From the NCBI GenBank assembly GCA_024305405.1, contig JAKNDB010000099.1:1-64000 (forward strand): a stretch of DNA of 64,000 bases, in the 5' to 3' direction. Position numbers and translations under genes: made by a program. Positions 1 through 11,405 of this stretch are shown here, piece by piece. The stretch's first letter is position 1; each line of letters starts with the position of its first letter. A model generated the notes under the pieces. The model did no database searches, was not told the DNA's origin, and worked only from the letters and a program-made list of their open reading frames with translations. Source of the DNA: Dirofilaria immitis. Its lineage: Eukaryota > Nematoda > Chromadorea > Rhabditida > Onchocercidae.

Positions 1-2132
1 TGGTTCAGCGCGTTGCAAAGATTTTCGTGAACGAGCAGGGAGATTGAAAGCAGCCGCGAATTTGATTCGACATGGCATTACGGCACTAGTTTGTATTGGT
101 GGTGATGGATCGTTGACAGGTGCGAATACATTTCGGAAATGAATGGTCTGGACTAGTAAAAGAATTATTAGATACAAAAGCTATTTATAAAGAAGATGCA
201 GAAAATGTAAATCAATCCAGATTGTTGGAATCGTCGGTTCAATTGATAATGACTTCTGTGGTACCGATATGACTATTGGTACTGATACTGCATTACATCG
301 AATCACGGAAGCCGTTGATTCAGTCCGTTCAACTGCTCACAGTCATCAACGGTGTTTCGTCATTGAGGTAATTTGCATAAATATTTAATTTTTTATTTGA
401 ACAAATAGTTATATTAAAAAAAAAAAACACACACACACACACACAAATTAAAATATTTTTTTCTTATGAATCCGGATTCTTTTCCAGGTGATGGGACGTA
501 ACTGTGGCTATCTAGCATTAGCCGCTTCATTGGCATTGGATGCCGATTTTTGCTTTATTCCCGAATGGCCACCACCTGCTCATTGGAATAATATTTTGTG
601 CAGAAAGCTGAAACAAATGCGTAAAGATGGAAATCGTGTCAACATTGTTATAGTTGCCGAAGGAGCCATTGATCATAATGGTTCAGCGATAACATCAAGT
701 ATGATTCAGGAAGTAATCAAGAAGAAGCTAAAATATGACACGCGTGTCACAATTTTAGGCCATATTCAACGTGGTGGTAGCCCATCTGTATTTGATCGAT
801 TGCTTGGCTGTAGAATGGAGCAGAAGCTACTATAGCATTAATGGAAATGAATGAAGAATCGGAACCTTGTGTAGTTTCCATTGATGGAAATCAAATGGTA
901 CGAATTCCATTGATGAAATGTGTGGAACGAACGAAAGCTGTCAAAACAGCAATGGATATAAAAGATTGGGCAACAGCTCTAAAACTACGTGGTCGTACTT
1001 TTCGACGAAATGTAGAAATGTATCGTACTCTATCTAAAATCCGTAAATATGAAACACCACCAGAAGGCTTCAATATTGCTATTATGAATGTTGGCTCACC
1101 ATGCGCTGGTTGTAATGCGGCAGTGATGAGTTGCGTCCGGACGGCTATCCTTCAAGGATGTATCCCATATTGCATCTACAATTCCAATGAAGGCCTTGCT
1201 ACTGGTCAGTTTCGAAAAATGGAATGGAACGATGTAGCATTATGGTCTGCAGAAGGAGGTTCATTTCTTGGTGCTCAACGAAACCTTCCAAATAATGATA
1301 TGCTTCCATTAATGGCTAAGAATTTGCTACGTTTCAATATTCATAGTTTAATTATAATTGGTGGTTTTAATGCCTATCATACATGCTTGATATTTGCTCA
1401 AAATCGCGAAAAATTTCCACCATTCCGAATTCCAATGTGTGTCATACCGTCTACCATTAATAACAATGTGCCAGGAACTGGATTCACTCTTGGTGCTGAT
1501 TCGTCATTAAATGAAATTTGCAAAATGATTGATAAAATCAAGCAATCAGCAACTGGTTCTAAACGTCGTGTCTTCATCATTGAAACTATGGGAAACTATT
1601 GTGGCTACTTGGCTACGTTATCAGCGATGGCAAGCGGTGCTGATGCAGCTTATATTTATGAAGAAATTTTTGACGTACATGAATTGCTTAATGATATACG
1701 TGTTATTGCAGAAAAAATGCAAACGGGAGCTCAACGTTATTTGATTGTTCGTAATGAAAAAGCATCAGAAAATTATACATCGGAATTTATTCGACAATTA
1801 TTTACAGAAGAAGGCAAAGGTATTTTCTCAACTCGGACAAATGTATTGGGTCATACTCAACAGGGTGGTAATCCGTCACCGTTTGATCGACTTTTGGTGC
1901 AAAAATGGGTGCTCGAGCGGTTGTTCATCTTCTTGGACAAATGAAAGAATATAAGAAGACAAATCTTTATCATCCTGGTACAGCAACACTGCAAGGTCTA
2001 ATTGGTAAACATGTCTGTCTGACACCAGTTGAAGAATTAGTAGACGATGCGGATTTCGCTCATCGTCTACCAATGGAACAATGGTGGATGAAGTTACGAC
2101 CGCTATTACGAATACTTGCAAAACACGGCTAG
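1..2132 (+). CDS. pfk: ATP-dependent 6-phosphofructokinase, partial at 5' end, several frame breaks
   Basis: Phosphorylates fructose 6-phosphate to fructose 1,6-bisphosphate, the committed step of glycolysis in the cytosol. Two exons are visible: 1-367 and 488-2132, with a phase-0 intron 368-487. The N-terminal catalytic half shows [40 protein letters not shown] and GHIQRGGSP. The C-terminal regulatory half shows [41 protein letters not shown] in slightly altered form, and [14 protein letters not shown]. This is the tandem-duplicated animal PFK. The gene starts left of the window and ends at the TAG at 2130-2132 after ILAKHG. The reading frame breaks near 137-139, 216-220, 817-819 and 1891-1895. 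The last three are each restored by one extra base in a C, G or T run. Coding similarity is otherwise continuous, so I read it as a functional gene with assembly errors. A young pseudogene is the alternative. Confidence 0.9.
427..445. repeat. (CA)n microsatellite in the PFK intron
   Basis: About nine CA dinucleotides follow an A-run inside the 120-bp intron between the two visible PFK exons. Simple sequence with no evident function. Confidence 0.9.
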
Positions 2133-2688
2133 ATAATATTACCTAAAAATTTTTGTAAAATGCATTTATTAAATGTGCATAAACCATTTAAAAATCTCAA
2201 TTCTTTCAATATCTAATTGTAAGTTGAAAGCTGGATATTTGAGAAACAATGAATGAACATGGAATATGTTGTTTCATGTCATTTTATCATCAATTCTCCT
2301 TTTATTTATTCCATCTTGTAAATAACAATCAATTTAAATTGATTAAATGTCGCTAAGCTGTATGAACGTGTGTGCTATACTGATTTGCCAATTTAAAACG
2401 GTAAACTTTATACACCAAATCGCTGAGGAGGATTTCGGATGGCAAAAAATTCGTTATAGCGTTAAATTTGATAGAAAATGAAGATATGTGAAGCTTCAAG
2501 CTTCTGTGTTTTGAACTATACATATGAAATTATCTTAAAATTTTAGGATAGAAATCCTGATTTCTATCATCTCTTCCTTTGCTGCTACTTGGAATTGCGT
2601 TTAGCCGTCGCATTATTAATTTGCTAGCACTTAGTTGTACAGTTTTAAGGCGTAGCTAAAGTCCATAAAAATTAATAATTGCAAGCTG

Positions 2689-2939
2689 TTACTAATAATT
2701 ATTCAATCATACCTTCAAGTATTACTGCAGTTAAATATAATACTCTATGAATTACATACAGGTGTTCTCTTTTTGATTAATTATCTTCAATTATTATGTT
2801 TAACTGCTGTAATATTTCAAGGTAATTGATTAAAAGAGAATTACTGCCAGAACGGTAACAGCACCTGCTATCTCTAGAGTATTATATATATTTAACTACT
2901 GTAATATACTTGAAGGTATGATTAAATTAATTACTAGTA
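2689..2939. repeat. long imperfect fold-back (MITE-like) element
   Basis: The outer arms 2689-2746 and 2876-2939 are near reverse complements, sharing the core ATCATACCTTCAAGTA. An inner pair (2760-2783 and 2823-2866) is also partly complementary, so nearly the whole 250 bp can fold on itself. It has no coding capacity. The shape is that of a non-autonomous inverted-repeat transposon, but no target-site duplication is certain. Confidence 0.65.
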
Positions 2940-3627
2940 TGATCAATTGCATTTGAATTACGAATTAGCACTGCAAAGAGAGAGACATGATCAGCTCTTT
3001 TCGAGAAGGTTGCAAAGTTTGCAGAATTAGCCAGTTGAGTGAATTATTCGATTAGTCAAACTATTCTTGATCAGGTAATCATCCGATATAATCTTTCAAG
3101 CTTAATACGAATATGCATAGAAACTTTCTTGGTTTCATCATTCCATCCGATGCTTTTATTATTTGCATAAAAATTCTCGGCATGTATATTAATTTTTTCC
3201 ATGACAACTTTCAAGAAAATTAATGAATTCTTTCATTAACATTCGTAATAAATCACTGCAAATATTCATCGATTTCTCAAAGAATGCAAGAACTGATATC
3301 ATCAAATTTCGCTTCTGAGTTAGTCAGAAATTCTATATTCAGAAGAAATACCAGTGATTGACAATTCTTTGCTATCTTCGCCTTTCAAAATCGATAAATT
3401 TCATTTCAATATCATTTTAAACAGCGAGCTCATCTAATAAATTCAAATAAGCTATTTTTAGCTTTCTAGGATAAATTATCTGGAATTTCGAAATTTCATA
3501 AATTTCAATTCTTATTTATTGAACTCTTAATCTTTTTTGATAAGATGTTTGCTATAAAAATATTGAAATGTATGACTTTCAAAGATTTTTTTACTGAAAT
3601 ATCAACTATAATATTCTTCACTGTGAT

Positions 3628-3692
3628 ATTAACTTTAAAAGATATTTGCCATTGTTTCGATTCGCAATGGTATATATCTTTTAAAGTTAATG
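3628..3692. repeat. short perfect-stem inverted repeat
   Basis: The arm at 3628-3653 (ATTAACTTTAAAAGATAT core) is reverse-complementary to 3664-3692, around a loop of about 10 bases. Lies in intergenic DNA and is not preceded by a gene it could terminate. Confidence 0.7.
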
Positions 3693-4723
3693 TTATATTT
3701 AAAAAAAATTAATATTGCAGACAGTGTTCTCAAAGTATAAAAACAGGAAAAAATTGGATTCTGAAACGCTGATTATATTTGCTAAAAACATTGGTCACTT
3801 TCCCAGTAAGTTCACTATCGAGAGATTCTGTCATAAAAATAACAACCTATCGAGAGTTTCTATTGTAAAAAATAATTTGTATGTGTTAAAATCATGATTT
3901 TAAATATCGCTTTAATCACGAGCATCATATTTATTTAAAATTTATGTCATCAATTGTCTAACTTCTTCTTAGATCAAAAATGAATAAATAATTTAAGTTA
4001 TATTTGTATTATTGACAACTTCCGATTTAGTCTACACTTCTGACACTACTACAAAAAGGTATAACGAATTTTATTCACTGATTCCCAGCACTTCAAATAA
4101 TGCAGTTAATCCTAGCAAAGAAGAATCCATCACTGGTAGCATCCATAAATCTTTGCCTTTGAAAAATAATGATGAAAACAGGTTCATCAAAAAGCAAAAG
4201 ATAAGGTCATAATAATTTACTTTAGAATTTAATATTTTATGAAATACCGCTCCCATGTAACAAAACAGGTATATTACACTAGAATTATGGAATATTACTG
4301 TTCGATGATATATCAACGCAATAAGTTTTCTGATGGATTGATCTTTCTCTATAATATATATGATCATGCATGGTTTAAGTTTGAAAGAAAGATTTATATA
4401 CATTAACAAAAATTCAAAAAATGAAAAAAATAAAAAACAATCGTAAAGGAGAAAAAGCTGCACTATTTCCACACCATCATTTATGGATAATATTGTACAA
4501 ATAGCACAAAAAATCTTTTGATATTTGTATTTTTATGATGCAAAAGAAGGTCCGAATATAATAATAATGAGGTCACATTTTTCTGTACATATTTTAGCGG
4601 ATCAAAGTATAATAAATTCAAATTTTGACATTTTACAATAGAATAGTAGATCATTGTTATTTAAAAGGGAAATATTTTCAAATTTCTTACATACAGTTTT
4701 ATAAGTGTGTCACTAGCAGTCTA

Positions 4724-5161
4724 CATTTTACAGTACAAAAAGAAAGAATCCATTAACTGTAATCATTTTACAGTACAAAAGAAAGAATCCATTAACTGTA
4801 ATCATTTTACAGTACAAAAGAAAGAATCCATTAACTGCAATCATTTTACAGTACAAAAGAAAAGAATCCATTAACTGTAACCATTTTACAGTACAAAAAG
4901 AAAGAATCCATTAACTGTAATCATTTTACAGTACAAAAGAAAGAATCCATTAACTGTAATCATTTTACAGTACAAAAGAAAGAATCCATTAACTGCACAA
5001 TCATTTTACAGTACAAAAGGAAAGAATCCATTAACTGTAACCATTTTACAGTACAAAAAGAAAGAATCCATTAACTGCAATCATTTTTCAGTACAAAAAG
5101 AAAGAATCCATTAACTGTAATCATTTTACAGTACGAAAAGAAAGAATCCATTAACTATAAT
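4724..5161. repeat. 11-copy minisatellite, 39-40 bp unit
   Basis: Eleven consecutive copies of a unit beginning CATTTTACAGTACAAAAG and ending with CCATTAACTGTAAT. Copies differ by a few substitutions and by A-run length (AAAA or AAAAA). There is no open reading frame through it and no spacers, so it is a tandem minisatellite and not a CRISPR array. Confidence 0.95.
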
Positions 5162-6798
5162 CAAATCATAAAATATGTATTAAAATATTATTACACAAAA
5201 ATTTTATGTAACTATCGCAAATAAAAAGAACTGTTGAGAAAAAGAAAATATTTTTCTTCTTCCATCCCTTGAGAATTAGTGGAAAGGATCTGCCTTTTTC
5301 ATTCTTGAGATGAGGTTCATCGTTTGTGTTATAATGACTCAGCTAAGTCAACAAGAGGTTTTTTTTTATAAAGTTATAAATGTTATAACACATATCACGT
5401 TTATATAATGCATGATTGAAGGTTATGCGTTAAAACAATAGTACGAATTGAACAATGACATGGATTAAACAAGAGGCTAAAACAATACTATCTCTTAAAT
5501 TAATGATGTACAGGAAAGGAACGAAGGATATCAACAATTGTTGGATTGTTAGCAGGACTACCGTAAATTTTCGTTATTGCCGTCGTTCTTCCAATTTTTT
5601 TGCTACTGGAACCATCGCTTCTATTGTTGAATTATCAAAGCCGTTTGCTGAACTCTTATGTTAGCTGCTGATACTTATTAAATCTGACAGAACTGACCTC
5701 TTCGATCAAAATTCACTCCTTTTAAAGTCTTTGACTCTCCTCCCTTTTTGATCAACTCTTCCTTTGACACTCATCACATAATGATTAAATCTTTTGATTT
5801 TACTAATATTTCCATTTAATATACTTGATATACTTATATAAAATCAATATCTTTGATCAATATCTTTGGCTTTTACCGACGAATTTTAATAATGCATATA
5901 AAAATTTTGCTTAAGCATAAATATATTTAATGTTTTAAATAATTTATAATAATTGTAGAGTTTTACTACAGCATTTCTATAGTTTAATATTCCATGGATC
6001 TTGCACGTCATTAAGATGTAGAATTTTTGATTACCGATATCACTGCTCCAATGATTAATAATAACATATATGATAATGATGTTTATAGACTTTAACGTTT
6101 GATTCATAATTGTGAAAATGAAATAGAGAAGTCTGAAACTAGATCATAGCAGAACTTTGTGAATTCAATATCATATAATCCTTTTCCCCAAAAAAAAAAA
6201 TATCGAACAGAAAAAATTGAAATCGACATTGAAATTGAACTACTCATGTGAATATAGTCACGTCCTTTCTTGATTTCACGCAATTATTCATTTAAAATGT
6301 TAAAGTCTCAATTTCCTGTTTCTGATAGGATGTCGTTTGAAACAGAGAAATTCAGTTAATATCGATTCTTAAATATACATTCAAAATATATATTCTGTAC
6401 TGTATACATATATGCATGTTTTGCTTTAATATCGCATTATATTCACTGTCTATACTATCCGTTAAGCTGTTAGCTTGTGATATTATGACAAGTTAAGAAT
6501 AAATTTTTGCTGCTGGATGGATTCTATTTCTTTTTTCATATTTTTTGTTATTTTTTAAATTTTGTTTATTCCAATTTTTTTCTTGAACTAATGAATAAAT
6601 GTACATACACATGCAGACATAGATACAGACACACAAAATGAACACACATATACATGTCCATGTATTTAAAAAGCACATACATAGTACAATTCATCAATGA
6701 TATTACATTATTTTAGTAATAATAAAATTTAATTATTTTTGTTTTATCAAATATAACAAATGTTTCTCGCAAGCACATAATATTCTTTTTCCTTTCAG
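5162..6798. other. intergenic sequence without a recognised gene
   Basis: AT-rich DNA. Open frames of 60-73 codons are present on both strands (for example 5455-5664 and 5886-6107), but none has a recognisable motif, splice context or protein-like composition. Confidence 0.55.
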
Positions 6799-8053
6799 CT
6801 GTACTTGATGAACAATTGGCGGAATTAGAAGAGAAAGAGTTGACTAATCGTTTATGAAATCAGCGTAGAAGGACACCAAATGAACAGCGTAAATACTTGC
6901 TACAAACAGTCATTCGTATAAGTATCATTGACCGGATATATATTTTTTTATCCGTACACTCAACTTTATACCTTATTAATATTAAATGTCTCTGTCAAAT
7001 CATATTAATATAATGTTTGTAACTATGATTAAAAAAGACTTGAGCTATTTATGATTTAATATATACCATTAAATCTTATAAATGAATAATATAATGTTTT
7101 AATTTATAGATTAGATGATGTTAACGAACAAATTGAACAATTAACGGAAGAAATCGCTTTAAATTTGACATTGAAATGGAAAATACTGCTGGTAAATTAT
7201 CAACTGTTATTAGATAATTATATTCAAATTATCTTTTATTAGCTAAGTAAAAGTATCTCAATATTTTAAAATTTAACATTGAATTATTATTTCATTAATT
7301 TTATTTTTAACTATTATAGATAATAATTTTTGGTTTAAATTTTTGCAAAAATTCAATGTTAAATTTTAAAAATATTGAGATAATGCTACTTTTACTTAGC
7401 TGAAAAACAAAAAACACTTCGGCTTAAACTTAAAGAAATGCAGATGGATGAATTTTGACTTTATATGACAGTTTGGACGCGGTGGAAGAGTCACAGTTCA
7501 ATGAAATATCTACTGAAGCAATCCATACACTAGCATGTGCTTAACTTCTCGGAATACTAGTCTGGATCTTATTGAGCTGCAGATCAATAAAAACGCCTCC
7601 GACGTCAGCATTGAAAGATGTAAGTTTTGAATTAATGATTTTACTCGGAAATTTATGAAATCTTAGAAAATTTTGAAAAAGAATTCTGAAATTGGTTGTA
7701 AATTTGACATCGTTTCTTTTCAAAATCTCGAAAAAAGAAAAATTGATGCCATTATAAATTGATATCTAATATTCATAGTATATTATGTTTACAAGAAGAA
7801 TTAGTTGAAATGGACAAGCGAAAAGAACATCTGAAAACGGATATTAATCAAACTGGTGAACGAATAAAAGAGATGAATGAAAAGATGATTGAAATTTTAC
7901 ATGGAAAAAAGCGTCATCTATGAGTAATTAAGTTTGTTACTGAAATCACGCAAATTTTATAATAGTTGATTGTATTAACATATGCTGAATATTCCACCGA
8001 CCGGTTTAAAAAATGCAATTAGAAAAATTAGTAGCTAAATATACCGATAAAAT
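6799..8053 (+). pseudogene. decayed coiled-coil gene fragment, family not recognised
   Basis: Several exon-like pieces read as charged coiled-coil. One begins after a TTTCAG at 6798 and contains LDEQLAELEEKELTNRL, then TGA, then NQRRRTPNEQRKYLLQ. Another near 7110 contains LDDVNEQIEQLTEEIAL. The piece at 7402-7460 contains EKQKTLRLKLKEMQMDEF, then a stop. The piece at 7795-7922 contains EELVEMDKRKEHLKTDINQ and ends in TGA. In-frame stops and a 160-bp fold-back insertion interrupt it. The pattern suggests a remnant of a long coiled-coil protein (kinesin, SMC or centrosomal type are possible), but I cannot name the family. The 3' part recurs in inverted orientation at 12197-12403. Confidence 0.45.
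7241..7401. repeat. fold-back element inside the coiled-coil relic
   Basis: Arms 7241-7287 and 7350-7401 are near-perfect reverse complements (AGCTAAGTAAAAGTA at the outer ends), with a spacer of about 60 bp. It sits between two coiled-coil exon pieces, so it is either an intron-borne inverted-repeat element or an insertion. Confidence 0.7.
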
Positions 8054-8323
8054 TGTAAAATGAATCATAAATGAAGAAAATTACAAAATGATTTTGGACA
8101 ACTAGGAAAGAATCAAAAATCAAGTAAATCAATTTGGTTGGATCAATCAGAATCTAGGTAAATGTGATAAAAAATGGAATTCTATAATATGATATAATGT
8201 ATAAAAATTTAAGTGATGATATAAATACAATATAAAATTTAATCTAATGGTAATTAAAAATTTTTCACTCAATTTTAGCAGCTATTTTTAGCAATCAATA
8301 AAACATACAAGGCAGAACAGTGC

Positions 8324-9650
8324 TCATAGTCCTGCATAGAAAATTATTTTATCTATTAATATAGATGTGTTAAAGCCATCGTTTATTGGTATAGTTCCCA
8401 CGCGATAAGGCCATTCAATTGATTCTTTGTATTTCTTTTTATATTTTAGCAAATCATTATTTCGACTGAATTCTTTATTGCATTTTAACTGTTCATTGCT
8501 TGTATGTATTCTCTTGTGTCTACATGAAGCGCTGCGGTATCCGAATTTTTCACCACATTTATCGCACTCAAACAATTTCTCGTTTGAATGTATCTGCTTG
8601 TGTTCATTCAAATTGCTACGTTGATCGAATTCTTTACCGCGTGCATCGCACTTGTGCAGATTCTCATCCCTATATATTAGCTTATGTCGTTTCAGATTGA
8701 AATTGAATTCATTACCGCATAGATCATACTTAAACGGTTTATACTTGCATGTATCCAATTATGTTTGCTCAGTGTGATTCTTCGACTGAATTTTTTACCA
8801 CATATATTGCATTCGAAAGGTTTCTCATCTGTATGTATCCGATTATGATTTATCTGTATGCTTTTTCAACTGAGTTTTTTACCGCATATATTGCATTCGA
8901 AAGGTTTCTCATCTGTATGTATCCGATTATGATTTATCTGTATGCTTTTTCAACTGAATTTTTTACCGCATATATTGCATTCGAAAGGTTTCTCATCTGT
9001 ATGTATCCGATTATGATTTATCTGTATGCTTTTTCGACTGGATTTTTTACCACATATATTGCATCCGAAAGGTCTTTCTCCTGTATGTATTCGATTATGA
9101 TTAATCAGATTGTCGAGACGAATGAATTCCTTATTGCATACATCGCACTTATGTTGGTTCTCATCGCTATGTATTAGCTTATGTCGTTTCAGATTGCCAG
9201 GCTGACTGAATTTTTTATCGCACAGATCACACTTTGACTGTTTATCACTTCTATGTGCCCAATTATGTCTATTCAGTACGCCTCTTTCAATGAATTTTTT
9301 ACCGCATATATTGCATTCGAAAGGTCTTTCTCCTGTATGTATTCGCTTATGAACATTCAGTTTGCTGAGATAAACGAATTCTTTACCACATATATCGCAC
9401 TTTTTATCTGTATGCATTCGTTTGTGAACTTTTAGACAGTTGGAACGACTGAAATTTTTGCCGCATCTATTACACTTGAACGCATTCCCCTCTGTATATA
9501 TTCGATTATAATTGTTTAGATTGCCGAGATGAATGAATTTTTTACCATACATATTACACCATCTTTCTTTTGTGCATGTCCGATATATTCATTTAGGTCT
9601 GATTGGTCATTTATTTCTGCCTGCATTGATGAATTATTTTCATTTGATGT
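8324..9650 (-). pseudogene. C2H2 zinc-finger protein pseudogene, about 14 fingers
   Basis: Read on the minus strand from a TTTCAG splice acceptor (exon from 9650) toward 8324. About 14 C2H2 fingers of the [22 protein letters not shown] type are visible, with TFIIIA-like linkers. The longest clean stretch is 9552-8953. In-frame TGA codons interrupt at 8950-8952 and 8866-8868, each replacing the Arg codon CGA of the same finger position. The frame shifts near 9570 and near 8750. Some fingers have lost zinc ligands ([25 protein letters not shown]). Fingers 7-9 derive from an 84-bp tandem amplification. If intact it would be a nuclear DNA-binding protein. The breaks are not all homopolymer-related, so decay is the better reading. 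Confidence 0.75.
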
Positions 9651-10200
9651 CTGAAATTATGGAAATAATTCATTTCATAATTTTTCCTTAAATTTTTAGC
9701 AGTCTCAATCTTTGCAAAGAAATTTTTTTACTGATATCAATACATACCTTAGTGTTATACTACAAAAAGAGTGTAAACGTAAAGGATTGACTATTTCGAA
9801 GGTAACAAGAAAAACTGATAAGAGCACAAGCGAAAAACTGATATAGTACAAGCAATGAATGCTATTTTCAAATTATAAATTCTATCTTTGACTTAAATGA
9901 AAAATTTACAAATTTTTTGTTTTCATAATAATTTTTCGCTTACTGTTATTGTATGATTGGTGGTGGCATTATAGCTACTAGAAAACAATAAAACAACAGC
10001 ATACTGATTTGCCAATTTCCAGATAAATGGTAATAATTGAAATATAGAGTTTAATGTAGAATTCTGGAAAATATTCAAGAAAAGTATTACATAAAATATA
10101 TTAATCAAAAGGGAATGAACTGTGGCAAGTAATAAAGTTGTACCGTTTGGAAAATTATGTAAAGACTGATTTTAAACATTTCCCATAATACGCGATCCAT
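9651..10200. other. intergenic sequence without a recognised gene
   Basis: AT-rich DNA upstream of the minus-strand zinc-finger relic. An upstream exon or promoter of that gene could lie here, but I cannot identify one. Confidence 0.5.
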
Positions 10201-11405
10201 GATCAGATTACAGTGCCTTTAATCTTTTTGCATAATTAGGTAAAAAAGCGAATTTGAAAATTTTGATAATCATGAATATTGTAAAGAAGTGATGGAAATT
10301 TTTCATGCCATGATCTAAAGTCATAGGCTTATGTAAACTTATGCAAAAAGAATTCATGAATGTCATTTTAATGCAACTAGAAACAGAATTCAGCAGAATT
10401 CAGGAAGAATTCAGTATTGTAATTTAATTCTTTTCCTTTTGAAACGTAAAGTGAAATCAATCGAATGGATTATTATTCGTCACCAAAATGTTATTTGTTA
10501 ACAGCGAAACATTGAAAATCATGGAAAGTCAAATATTTTAAATTTGGGGATCTGATTGTTTAGATCGATGCAAGATAAAAATTTTAATTTATTCCAAATA
10601 TTATTTCCTATGTAAAAAATAAAATGAGCTTGAAAAGAGTTTGAAAATGTTGATACATTGTAAATGTTTTATGAAGTAATAGAAAATTTTTCATGGCCTT
10701 GTCGAAGCTTTTAGGTTTATGTAAATTTATGCAAATAAAAGTCATGTGTACCTTCGCAATATCAGCGTAACTGGCAGCAGAATTCAATACTTATTATTTA
10801 ATTCATTTTTTTGAAATGTGGAATCAACTGATTAAATCATCATCCCCAGAAAGATATTTGTTGACAGCGAAATATTGAAAATATTTCAAATGTGAAAATC
10901 CGATTTCATTAAGACCGATTCGAAATAAAATATTTATTTATTTGCCAAAAATAATTATGTATGAAAAATATAAGCATCTGTTTCAGATTAAAGTATTAAA
11001 CGTTTTTCTCATCTAAATATAGTGATAAAAAACGATTCATAAAAAAGCGAGCTTGAAAAGCTTGATAATCTTGAATATTGTGAATGTTTTGTGAAGTAAT
11101 AGAAACTTTTTCATAGACTCATCGAAAATCATAGGTTTATATAAATTTATGCAAACAAAAATCAAAACTGTATAATGTCAATGTAACTGGCAACAAAATT
11201 CAATATTACTATTTAATTCGTTTCATTTCGAAATTCAAAATCAATCAACCAGATGAATTATTCACTGCAAAAAGGTATTGACAGCGAAATATTGAAATTT
11301 GTAGAAAGTCAAATATTTCAAATCTGAAAATCCAACTTTATTATGATCTATTTGAGATAAAATTTTTATTTTGTTTGCCAAAAATAATTATACATGAAAA
11401 ATACA
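10201..11405. repeat. three diverged tandem copies of a repeat of about 400 bp
   Basis: Three blocks, about 10201-10605, 10606-10975 and 10980-11405, share an ordered series of landmarks: AGCGAGCTTGAAAAG-like start, TGAATATTGTAAATG, AGTAATAGAAA-TTTTTCAT, CATAGGTTTATGTAAA, TTATGCAAA, AACTGGCA, TTGACAGCGAAATATTGAAA and GCCAAAAATAATTAT. Similarity is moderate, so the duplications are old. No frame is open through any copy. Origin unknown. Confidence 0.75.

Larger units (their letters stand above)
2133..4723. other. intergenic sequence downstream of PFK
   Basis: AT-rich DNA with no convincing gene. It contains two fold-back elements (listed separately). A short open frame at 4012-4212 has no recognisable motif and lies in a segment resembling 11570-11760. 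Confidence 0.6.

Noticed and set aside
488..1944. Programmed ribosomal frameshifting in PFK or unc-80
   Set aside because: The breaks occur at many unrelated A, T, G and C runs, all solved by one missing base, and there is no common slippery site. Sequencing or assembly error is simpler.
4724..5161. Possible CRISPR-like array
   Set aside because: Repeats are directly adjacent without unique spacers, and the context is a eukaryotic genome.
6493..6678. Cys/Met-rich minus-strand frame
   Set aside because: Produced by a CA/TG-rich simple-sequence stretch and not a gene.
8749..9177. Plus-strand open frame of 142 codons with a repeated peptide
   Set aside because: It is the antisense shadow of the amplified 84-bp zinc-finger units. 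The finger motifs are on the minus strand.
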